Source: Candidatus Aenigmatarchaeota archaeon (GTDB lineage: Archaea; Aenigmatarchaeota; Aenigmatarchaeia; GW2011-AR5; WALA01). Taken from it: 5,569 nucleotides of DNA. This document shows, in pieces, positions 1 to 5,536 of this stretch (its first letter is position 1; each line of letters opens with the position of its first letter). The notes under the pieces were generated by a model. It ran no database searches, had not been told where the DNA came from, and worked only from the letters and a program-made list of their open reading frames with translations. The stretch is taken from contig WALA01000005.1 in assembly GCA_015523085.1 (NCBI GenBank), positions 1 through 5,569 on the forward strand, in the 5' to 3' direction. Both the position numbers and the translations under genes were made by a program.

Positions 1-3
1 CAA

Positions 4-540
4 ATGAAAGAAGAATACGTTAGGGTACTCGATTATCTCCCGAACGGTTATGCGGGGGACAGGAGAGCTGAACCCATAATTCAGTCGATAGGTGAAACTT
101 TCTTCACACTTTTAGAGCTCATTCCAAAGAGCGACGCGAGCATCTCACAAGAAGAGCGCCTGTACGTCGGCTCGGGTGAGCGCGACAAGGTGAAGCTCAT
201 AAAAAGAAGACTTCATTACAACGACCTAACAAGCATGTCAAAGTCTATGCTCAAAGACGTCATAAAAAGCATCGTTAAGGACAACGAGCAAAGATTCGTT
301 GAGTTCTTCAACAAATCGCGCACTATAACTCCAAGAATGCATCAGCTTGAGCTCCTTCCCGGCATAGGGAAGAAGCACGTGAAGTACATAATAGACGAGC
401 GTGAGAAGGAGCCGTTCAAGAGCTTCGACGACATGAAGAAGCGCATACACCTTCTTCCGGACCTTTACGACACAATCGCTGAGCGCGTTCTCGAGGAGAT
501 GCGTGAGCCTCAAAAGTATTATTTATTCGTACGAAGGTGA
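4..540 (+). CDS. DUF655 family protein, putative RNA/DNA-binding protein with helix-hairpin-helix motif
   Basis: This is a 178-residue archaeal protein. It opens with the pattern EYVRVLDYLPNG, typical of DUF655, and that supports the ATG at position 4 although the bases before it lie outside the window. Residues 1 to about 80 are strand-rich and probably form the family's OB-like nucleic-acid-binding part (YVGSGERDKVKLIKRRL). Residues about 115-134 form a helix-hairpin-helix with the signature LLPGIGKKHVKYII, followed by a second, weaker hairpin around residues 140-165 (FKSFDDMKKRIHLLPD). The length is normal for the family. In many archaea DUF655 lies near ribosomal protein L21e, the RNA polymerase subunit RpoF and the KsgA/Dim1 rRNA dimethyltransferase, so a role in RNA metabolism or translation is a common inference; none of those neighbours is visible here. 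Its stop codon overlaps the ribosome binding site of the next gene, so the two are probably co-transcribed. The biochemical activity of the family is not established. Confidence 0.9.
   Translation: MKEEYVRVLDYLPNGYAGDRRAEPIIQSIGETFFTLLELIPKSDASISQEERLYVGSGERDKVKLIKRRLHYNDLTSMSKSMLKDVIKSIVKDNEQRFVEFFNKSRTITPRMHQLELLPGIGKKHVKYIIDEREKEPFKSFDDMKKRIHLLPDLYDTIAERVLEEMREPQKYYLFVRR
535..540 (+). promoter_or_regulatory. Ribosome binding site that decides the HD gene start
   Basis: The bases AGGTGA at the end of the DUF655 gene match the complement of the archaeal 16S rRNA 3' end. They lie 5 nt before the ATG at 546 and include the DUF655 stop codon TGA. A GTG at 537 is also in frame but sits inside this site, so ATG 546 is the better start. 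Stop codon and ribosome binding site overlap, as expected for translational coupling. Confidence 0.65.
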
Positions 541-545
541 ATTCT

Positions 546-1322
546 ATGAAATTTGACTTGGAATTTGAAAATAACAATACACTTAGGAATGTAGTGAAAA
601 TGGTTGAGAAAGACGTGGAGCTCAACACGCTTTGGAAATGCTCAAACGTCACGGCCATAGACAGAATGGGATACTCGGATCACGGGCCGACACACATGAG
701 GATAGTCGCATCAAACGCCATGAAACTGTTCAGGCTCATACGGAGCTCCGGTGTGAGGTCATCTGTAGAGAAGGATTACAAGATGAGAAAGGAAGACGCT
801 GAGGTCATTGTGTTTCTTGCGTCCGTGATGCACGACATAGGAATGAGCGTCCACCGCACGAACCATCAGGAGTACAGCGTTCCGCTTGCCATTGGAATTC
901 TCAACAGAATACTTGAGAACTTCTACTCAGGCGAGAAACTTTACATAATGCGCTCGGAGATTCTTCACGCCATAATGGCCCATCACTACAAGTACAAGCC
1001 GCTGACGATAGAAGCCGGGTGCGTTCGCGTCGCCGACGCACTTGACATGGAAGAAGGGCGGGCACGCATACCATTCAATCTCGGAAAGGTTGACATACAC
1101 TCGACATCCGCGCTTGCCATAGAAAAGGTGGAGATAAGGCGGGGGAAGTCACGTCCCGTTGTGATAAAAATAACGATGTCCAACTCATCGGGAATATTTC
1201 AAATAGACGAACTTCTCCGCGAGAAGCTGAACAATTCGGGCATAGAAAAGTACATAAAAGTCGTGGCGCAGACGAAGAAAAGCGAAAAGAGAATACTTGA
1301 CAAAGTCTCACTTGAGCTCTGA
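546..1322 (+). CDS. HD-domain metal-dependent phosphohydrolase, archaeal type
   Basis: This is a 258-residue protein counted from ATG 546 (261 if the in-frame GTG at 537 is used). Residues about 35-170 form an HD domain with the metal-binding pattern in order: H46 and H50 (SDHGPTHM), the H96-D97 doublet (VMHDIGM), H103 and H107, H146-H147 (MAHHYKYK), and D164 (VADALDMEEG). Proteins of this superfamily hydrolyse phosphomonoesters or phosphodiesters, often of nucleotides, using divalent metals. Residues about 180-258 form a C-terminal alpha/beta domain (VEIRRGKSRPVVIKITM, then SNSSGIFQIDELL) that I associate with archaeal members of this group. No membrane segments or signal peptide are seen, so it should be cytoplasmic. 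The substrate cannot be read from the sequence. It follows DUF655 directly and is probably in the same operon. Its TGA ends immediately next to the stop codon of the convergent gene B. Confidence 0.85.
   Translation: MKFDLEFENNNTLRNVVKMVEKDVELNTLWKCSNVTAIDRMGYSDHGPTHMRIVASNAMKLFRLIRSSGVRSSVEKDYKMRKEDAEVIVFLASVMHDIGMSVHRTNHQEYSVPLAIGILNRILENFYSGEKLYIMRSEILHAIMAHHYKYKPLTIEAGCVRVADALDMEEGRARIPFNLGKVDIHSTSALAIEKVEIRRGKSRPVVIKITMSNSSGIFQIDELLREKLNNSGIEKYIKVVAQTKKSEKRILDKVSLEL
1271..1297 (-). terminator. Possible T-rich terminator for the A-B operon, inside the HD gene
   Basis: Reading leftward past the gene B stop codon, the first pyrimidine-rich stretch is here, with two TTTT runs separated by CGC and further T-rich bases. 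Archaeal RNA polymerase can terminate at T-rich tracts in the non-template strand. Gene B and the HD gene leave no intergenic space, so any terminator for B must lie within the HD coding sequence. The tract is short and interrupted, and it could simply reflect the lysine/glutamate codons on the other strand. Confidence 0.2.
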
Positions 1323-3272
1323 TTACGTGTACTTCTCCTTGTTCCAAACTCCGAGCTGCCCCTTGCTTCTCGCAGCAGTCGACAAGAACGTATGTCCCTC
1401 CTCCGGAACCATGAGGAGGCCTTCAAGCGGATCGAAAGCGTGCTCGCGCATGGCAACGAGTTGCGCCGCTTCGAATTTCTCGTCTATTCCAAAGAACTCG
1501 GGTGGGAGTTTGTCCGGCGGCGTCGGGTTCTCCTTCGAAAGCTCATCACGTATCTTCCTCATTGCAACCGCACTTTCCATGACGCCAAACGAGCCCATCT
1601 CCCAGACGAAGTAGGCGCGCAGCATTCCTTTTTTCTTCAGTATGTAGAGCCACTTGTAAATTATTTCCATGTCCGGCGAGTAGAGGAATATGGGTGAATG
1701 CGTTGGATGCACGGGGCGCGGACCGTTTATGTGAAGCATCGTTATGTACTTCCCGTATCCATCTGGAAGCGAAGAGAACTCCTCCTCCGGTGAGAAAAGA
1801 TTTGACATCAGGTGCTCCGTGTCGACAGCCGCTGAAATCCATTCTCCGTCGTCAATTTCCTTCGCTATTTCCACAAGGTCGATGGGACGCATTATCCTCA
1901 GCTTTCCCTCGCCTTCTCTCGCGGGCGGCGAGTTCTCAAAGTATATCCTTATTTTGTTCGATTCGAGATAATTGTAAACGGATCCCTTGAATCCGTACTT
2001 ATCCATTCCAAGATTTCCCCTGTTCACGAAAAGGTGGCCTTGTATGTACTTTATAGCAACGGCAAGTATGAACTTGTCCGTGAGCTCACGTATCTGGTCC
2101 ATGCTCTTTCCCTTCAATGAGGACGCAACGCGAACGCCGTCGTCCGCATCGACTATGTGGTCCGGGTCGTAATCGCCGACTATGTTGAACCAAATTGGGT
2201 CGTGCGTCAGGTACATGTACTTCGCGATTACACGGTAGGCCACACTTTCCTCCGCGCGCGAGCCGTTGTACTTCCAGTAATTGAAAACCTTTTCGAAGTC
2301 GTACCTGTCAACAGTTTGAATGACACCCATCTTCTGCATGTACTCGGAGTACGTCTTGTTGTCGAGATTTCTTATGTACTTCGATCGCAATGAGCTCGCA
2401 TCGAACTCCCTGAGCTCATTGAGTTCTTGAATGAGTCGCATGCGTTCGTTCTTCTCATCGTCGGTAAGGTCATTTCGTTCGAGTTCCTTCAACCGCTTCA
2501 TAATTTCATCAATCCTTGCTCGGATTTTTTTCATCTCATTTGACGCGTACTCGTTTGCCTTGTTGTTTATGTCCTCGACAAACTTCCTCGCCTCCTCGAC
2601 GGCTTCGTTGAAGAATTTGTCCTTGAAAGACATTTCATCGAAATACGTTATTATCGGTATGTCACCCGGAACTCCCATGGCGCTGTAAAGAACCTTTATG
2701 AACTTTGCCTTGAACCAGTCCTTCAATCGGCGCCCGTTGGAAAGCTTTATGGGACCGCGAGCAGGGTCGACGTACTTTCCCTCGTCAACGAGCTCAATGA
2801 ACTCGCCGAGGTTTGTGCCGTCGTGCGAGCACAGCTTCTCCGGATATTCGCGCTGGCCGAGCCTGAAAACAATGCCCGGCTTGACGAACGAAGATGCGTG
2901 TATGAGAACGAATTTCGCCCCCATTATGACGTTTCCCGAGTACGCCCCGCGCTGAAGGATGTCGTGCATGTAGTCCCAATTGTAGGATGTCGCTATCGTG
3001 AGGTCGAGGTTTATGGGAAGGTGCAGGCCCACGTCAATGTTCTCCGACTCCTTCATCTTCCTGACTTGATACGCTATGTTCGGTTCGTACATCTCGGCGA
3101 GTGACTCGTAGTCTATCATTGCGAACTCGAATCCAAGGCGTGCTGCCTTCGATATCTTCCTGGCGAGCCCCATGAACGTGAGCTTCTGCATTCCCTGACC
3201 GAACTGGCTAAATCCAGGGCTGGCCGCAATGACATAACCTTTTGGAAGACTGTGATCATCAAACTCAACCAT
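1323..3272 (-). CDS. Gene B: endonuclease IV / xylose-isomerase-like TIM-barrel protein with a large coiled-coil insertion
   Basis: This is about 649 residues from ATG 3272 (652 from an in-frame GTG at 3281; numbering here is from the ATG). The ends of the protein form an AP-endonuclease-2-like TIM barrel. Strand 1 is near residues 13-21 and strand 2 near 48-54. Strand 3 carries H84 (GLHLPINL) and strand 4 carries H125 (FVLIHASS). Strand 5 carries E446 (IYFENSP), strand 6 carries D484 and H487 (VDTEHL), strand 7 carries H514 (MLHING) followed by H522 and H525 (VHPTHSP), and strand 8 carries E558 (FVWEMG). These align with E. coli Nfo ligands H69, H109, E145, D179, H182, H216, H231 and E261. 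Endonuclease IV is only about 280-310 residues long; here about 310 residues (129-441) are inserted between strands 4 and 5, and about 70 residues follow the barrel. A zinc- or manganese-dependent enzyme is inferred, but whether it cuts nucleic acid or isomerises a sugar is open. It follows gene A with one base between A's stop and the ATG, so the two are probably coupled. No signal peptide or membrane segment is seen. Confidence 0.8.
   Translation of the reverse strand: MVEFDDHSLPKGYVIAASPGFSQFGQGMQKLTFMGLARKISKAARLGFEFAMIDYESLAEMYEPNIAYQVRKMKESENIDVGLHLPINLDLTIATSYNWDYMHDILQRGAYSGNVIMGAKFVLIHASSFVKPGIVFRLGQREYPEKLCSHDGTNLGEFIELVDEGKYVDPARGPIKLSNGRRLKDWFKAKFIKVLYSAMGVPGDIPIITYFDEMSFKDKFFNEAVEEARKFVEDINNKANEYASNEMKKIRARIDEIMKRLKELERNDLTDDEKNERMRLIQELNELREFDASSLRSKYIRNLDNKTYSEYMQKMGVIQTVDRYDFEKVFNYWKYNGSRAEESVAYRVIAKYMYLTHDPIWFNIVGDYDPDHIVDADDGVRVASSLKGKSMDQIRELTDKFILAVAIKYIQGHLFVNRGNLGMDKYGFKGSVYNYLESNKIRIYFENSPPAREGEGKLRIMRPIDLVEIAKEIDDGEWISAAVDTEHLMSNLFSPEEEFSSLPDGYGKYITMLHINGPRPVHPTHSPIFLYSPDMEIIYKWLYILKKKGMLRAYFVWEMGSFGVMESAVAMRKIRDELSKENPTPPDKLPPEFFGIDEKFEAAQLVAMREHAFDPLEGLLMVPEEGHTFLSTAARSKGQLGVWNKEKYT
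2403..2618 (-). other. Region encoding a predicted coiled coil within the gene B insertion
   Basis: Residues about 219-290 of protein B are almost entirely charged and helical, for example EARKFVEDINNKANEY, IRARIDEIMKRLKELER and NERMRLIQELNELREF. Hydrophobic residues recur at heptad-like spacing. This is expected of a coiled coil or long antiparallel helical hairpin, suggesting a dimerisation or partner-binding arm projecting from the barrel. The call is by eye, without a coiled-coil score. Confidence 0.55.
2663..2681. repeat. 19-bp direct repeat, copy 1 (inside gene B)
   Basis: The + strand bases CACCCGGAACTCCCATGGC here are identical to 3279-3297. On the coding strand they encode AMGVPG near residues 198-203 of protein B. 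The flanking bases differ on both sides, so the match is exactly 19 bp. Confidence 0.8.
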
Positions 3273-3284
3273 TTCATCCACCCG
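3273..3284 (-). promoter_or_regulatory. Gene A stop / gene B start junction with GGTG ribosome binding site
   Basis: On the minus strand the junction reads CCGGGTGGATGAAATG. Gene A ends at the TGA (3276-3274), one base separates it from the B ATG (3272-3270), and GGTG lies 6 nt before that ATG. An alternative GTG start (3281-3279) would overlap gene A by 8 nt and has GGAG about 6 nt upstream. Either choice implies coupling of B translation to A. ATG 3272 is slightly preferred because it is ATG. Confidence 0.5.
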
Positions 3285-5121
3285 GAACTCCCATGGCCTT
3301 TTTCACAACGCCTCTCATCTTCCCGGCCGATATTCCAACATTGACCATGTGGAATTGTGCTATCCTGTCGAAGAAGTCCTTTTCATAAGGCGTAGATCGA
3401 AAGTAAATGGACATTCCCATGCGCTCCTTGAACTTCTTGAATATGTACGCGTCGTAGTCGCCGCCGTGATACTCATCGCCGCTCATCGGGAACTTGTGGA
3501 GAAGGAAATCAAAGTTTATGTTGAATATTTTCTTCAATGAGCTCTCGCTCTCCTTCTGTGGAACGAATTGCACATTGTACTTGCTCTCCGGATAGCGCTC
3601 GAGTAATTCGTCATAGGACGAGAACTCATCATCACCGAGCGGCTTCTTTTTTGGAGCGGACGATTTTATTATCTTGTACCTTCCATTGATAACCGTGTAC
3701 TTCAACGGTTTCCTCTCGTCTTTTATGCCGAGCATCTGATTTATGTAGCGCCTGACTTCTTCTTCGCGCGCCTTGTACTCAACCATTTTCACGAACATTA
3801 TGTTCGGCGTTATCATGAAATTGTCAAAATTGTAAACGCCTGTTTCTACGCCGAATTTTGTCTTCGATATGACGTTTTTCACAAAGTAGCGGACGTTTGT
3901 CATTATTATGTACTGCGTGTAGCCGCCGAGCATTTTCTTCTTCACTTGGGCAAGGCACCATCCCTTGACGCTGTTCACCCACGCTGGCGTTATCCACGGG
4001 TATTTGACGCGAAGACCGACATTCTCGTCGAATATAAGTATTTTGGCGAGCTCATCATAGACGTTCGTTATTTCGGGCACGTTTTCGCTCTGACGCTGTA
4101 TCTCCTCGGAAGGCGTTTTTTGTATTTCCACGGTCGAGAGTCGTTTGAACCCAAGAAGGTTTGTGAACGTCATCGAAACGGGCTCTCCAAGAGTTTCATA
4201 TTCGTTTCCGAGCCGCAAGCTCGTGTCCATCCTCAAGGCCTCGTCCGAGAAGCCCTCATGTATAGACATCTCGCGAACGATGAGCGGTTTGGCCCACTCG
4301 CGGAATTGTTCGAGCGTTTTCTCGCGACTTCGCTTTAGCTGATTCAACCTGCTCAGGCGCTGCTCGACTTCGTTTCTGAATGTAGCCAGCCAGTCCTGGT
4401 AAAGCTTCCACTTCACGCGAAGCATATTCTTTTCAACCGTCTGAAGATTCTTCAAATGCCCGTTTGTAAGGTCATCGACGCTGTTCATGCTCATAAAGTC
4501 ATCGACTATGGTCGGCATTATGTTGTTGTTACGCATGAACGCCATGCTCAATCTCCCCGCGCCTTGGCCGTTCCCACCTGCGTAATAGTCGACTTGGTCG
4601 ACGAAAACGGTCTTAAGAGCCATCGAAGCAAGTTTTTTTCTGTGTTCGAGCTCCGCGCGCTTCTTGGCGTCCTTGACGTTCGTGTCCAGCTGAGAATCGT
4701 GTATGTAATCGGCAAACTCCTGATACTTCCTTATGTCATGCTCAAGAAGTTCCAGGTCAGACACAGATTGTGATATCGATATGAGAGCCTGCTTTATTCT
4801 CGCCTGCAAGTCGTACTTCTGTCCCATTATGGACTGATAAAGCTGCGTGTGGTTCGGGCGAACCTCAATCCACTTGTCGTAAAGGTACTTGGAAAAGTTG
4901 TTGTCCTCCATCCAATCGGCAAGCGCGTTGAAAACCATTTGAGTTCGCCCGGTCGTCGTGACGTAAATTATGTTTCCGTATCCCTCGAACGGCTGAGAAA
5001 CCCACGCGTAGCCCTTGAACTTTCCAAACGGACCGAAGATGTCGCTCGGCGAGCAGGGGCTTCCGCGCACGTTGTGGTCGAAGCACGAGTTGTCGAGTAT
5101 GTACTTTCTAGCAAACGCCAT
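3274..5121 (-). CDS. Gene A: uncharacterised 615-residue protein, partner of gene B
   Basis: I do not recognise a family. The protein has no signal peptide and no membrane segment, so it is probably cytoplasmic. The N-terminus has two cysteines and a histidine close together (C13, H16, C23), followed by an aromatic, glycine-rich strand region (residues 37-60, including WVSQPFEGYGN and IIYVTTTGRTQ). Two charged helical segments, about residues 105-165 and 222-280, look coiled-coil-like. Between them is a glycine-rich turn, AGGNGQGAGR (181-190). The C-terminal half is mixed alpha/beta and contains the cluster LHKFPMSGDEYHGGDYD (541-557), rich in His and Asp, a possible metal or phosphate site. 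The start at ATG 5121 has no Shine-Dalgarno sequence but lies about 24 nt from a TATA-like box, which suggests a leaderless transcript. Gene B follows almost without gap. Base composition and codon choice look like the neighbours. Structural partner, regulator or second enzyme are all possible; function unknown. Confidence 0.85.
   Translation of the reverse strand: MAFARKYILDNSCFDHNVRGSPCSPSDIFGPFGKFKGYAWVSQPFEGYGNIIYVTTTGRTQMVFNALADWMEDNNFSKYLYDKWIEVRPNHTQLYQSIMGQKYDLQARIKQALISISQSVSDLELLEHDIRKYQEFADYIHDSQLDTNVKDAKKRAELEHRKKLASMALKTVFVDQVDYYAGGNGQGAGRLSMAFMRNNNIMPTIVDDFMSMNSVDDLTNGHLKNLQTVEKNMLRVKWKLYQDWLATFRNEVEQRLSRLNQLKRSREKTLEQFREWAKPLIVREMSIHEGFSDEALRMDTSLRLGNEYETLGEPVSMTFTNLLGFKRLSTVEIQKTPSEEIQRQSENVPEITNVYDELAKILIFDENVGLRVKYPWITPAWVNSVKGWCLAQVKKKMLGGYTQYIIMTNVRYFVKNVISKTKFGVETGVYNFDNFMITPNIMFVKMVEYKAREEEVRRYINQMLGIKDERKPLKYTVINGRYKIIKSSAPKKKPLGDDEFSSYDELLERYPESKYNVQFVPQKESESSLKKIFNINFDFLLHKFPMSGDEYHGGDYDAYIFKKFKERMGMSIYFRSTPYEKDFFDRIAQFHMVNVGISAGKMRGVVKKAMGVPGG
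3279..3297. repeat. 19-bp direct repeat, copy 2 (end of gene A and start region of gene B)
   Basis: This is the second exact copy, 616 bp from the first. On the coding strand it encodes AMGVPG at the extreme C-terminus of protein A (the last residues are AMGVPGG), and its final GTG is the alternative start codon of gene B. Both copies are read in the same phase by their own genes. Confidence 0.8.
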
Positions 5122-5140
5122 AATTATATTTGGCTCGGAA

Positions 5141-5149
5141 TATTAAATA
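5141..5149 (-). promoter_or_regulatory. Putative TATA box for the A-B operon (leaderless start)
   Basis: The minus-strand bases TATTTAATA are centred about 24 nt before the gene A ATG, in the 34-bp AT-rich gap after the membrane-protein gene. Archaeal transcription usually starts roughly 22-27 nt downstream of the TATA centre, which would place the start at or next to the ATG. No GGTG-type site precedes the ATG, which agrees with a leaderless message. Confidence 0.45.
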
Positions 5150-5155
5150 ATTTAG

Positions 5156-5488
5156 TTACACGAGAATGAGATACGCCGATGACACAACGAATATTATTCC
5201 GATGAACGTCATGAGCCACGTCATCCCGGGACTCTGGTAATCCGCCACGACGTCCGGAAATCCGATTATGAAGAATACGCCTATCGCCCCGAGTATTATC
5301 CCCGTCAGCCGCCTGAGAAGAAGTGCGGACGAGACACCTATGAAGAGTATCTTCACGCCCACGAATATGAAAACGATGGCAAGCGTAAGAACTATGGCAA
5401 GCGTTTTGTTGTCGATGCCCCTGTCCCATGTGAGTATCATCCATACGCCAAGCGATATGAGGAGAATCGCGATTATTTGAAGTATCAT
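5156..5488 (-). CDS. Small four-helix integral membrane protein, family unknown
   Basis: This is a 110-residue, very hydrophobic protein with four predicted transmembrane helices, at about residues 2-20, 29-52, 61-77 and 90-110. The loops are short: WDRGIDNKTL (21-30), a basic LLRRL turn (57-61) and GFPDVVADYQSPGMT (76-90). The RR turn between helices 2 and 3 suggests, by the positive-inside rule, that this loop faces the cytoplasm, with both termini inside as well. There are no catalytic motifs, no cysteines and no recognised family. The start is ATG 5488, with no Shine-Dalgarno sequence and a TATA-like box about 25 nt upstream. It is on the same strand as gene A, 34 bp away, so read-through into A is possible even though A seems to have its own promoter. 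A role in the same process as A and B is unproven. Confidence 0.75.
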   Translation of the reverse strand: MILQIIAILLISLGVWMILTWDRGIDNKTLAIVLTLAIVFIFVGVKILFIGVSSALLLRRLTGIILGAIGVFFIIGFPDVVADYQSPGMTWLMTFIGIIFVVSSAYLILV

Positions 5489-5509
5489 AAATTATTTATG
5501 TAATGAAAG

Positions 5510-5517
5510 TATAAAAA
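5510..5517. promoter_or_regulatory. Putative shared TATA box between divergent genes
   Basis: The + strand reads TATAAAAA, which is TTTTTATA on the minus strand. Its centre is about 25 nt from the membrane-protein ATG (5488, minus) and about 23 nt from the + strand ATG at 5537. Both distances fit archaeal promoters making leaderless transcripts. The bases just upstream in the + direction (TGAAAG) look like a purine-rich TFB recognition element; no such element is obvious in the minus direction. Confidence 0.45.
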
Positions 5518-5536
5518 TAATAGGTGCTTTTATGGT

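Noticed and set aside
1297..1614. Serine-rich + strand open frame over the end of the HD gene and gene B
   Set aside because: Its composition is what the reverse of gene B codons gives. It conflicts with the conserved barrel end of B and the C-terminus of the HD protein.
2650..2681. Possible internal translation start in gene B at the first 19-bp repeat, where GGGTGA resembles a ribosome binding site
   Set aside because: No start codon lies 5-10 nt downstream, and an internal start would lose barrel strands 1-4.
3304..3350. Possible helix-hairpin-helix near the C-terminus of protein A (VGISAGKMRGVVKKAMG)
   Set aside because: The hairpin GxG pattern and preceding helix are not matched well enough; basic residues alone do not support the motif.
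3946..4338. 130-codon open frame on the + strand inside gene A
   Set aside because: It lies wholly antisense to a 615-codon frame with consistent protein character. Its translation has no domain features and no ribosome binding site or promoter was seen, so it is a shadow of gene A.
115..4653. The hexamer GAGCTC occurs 12 times, against roughly one or two expected for random sequence
   Set aside because: Nine of the twelve read GAG CTC in frame as Glu-Leu, and three arise from AGC-TC serine codons. Codon preference explains the excess, and there is no regular spacing.
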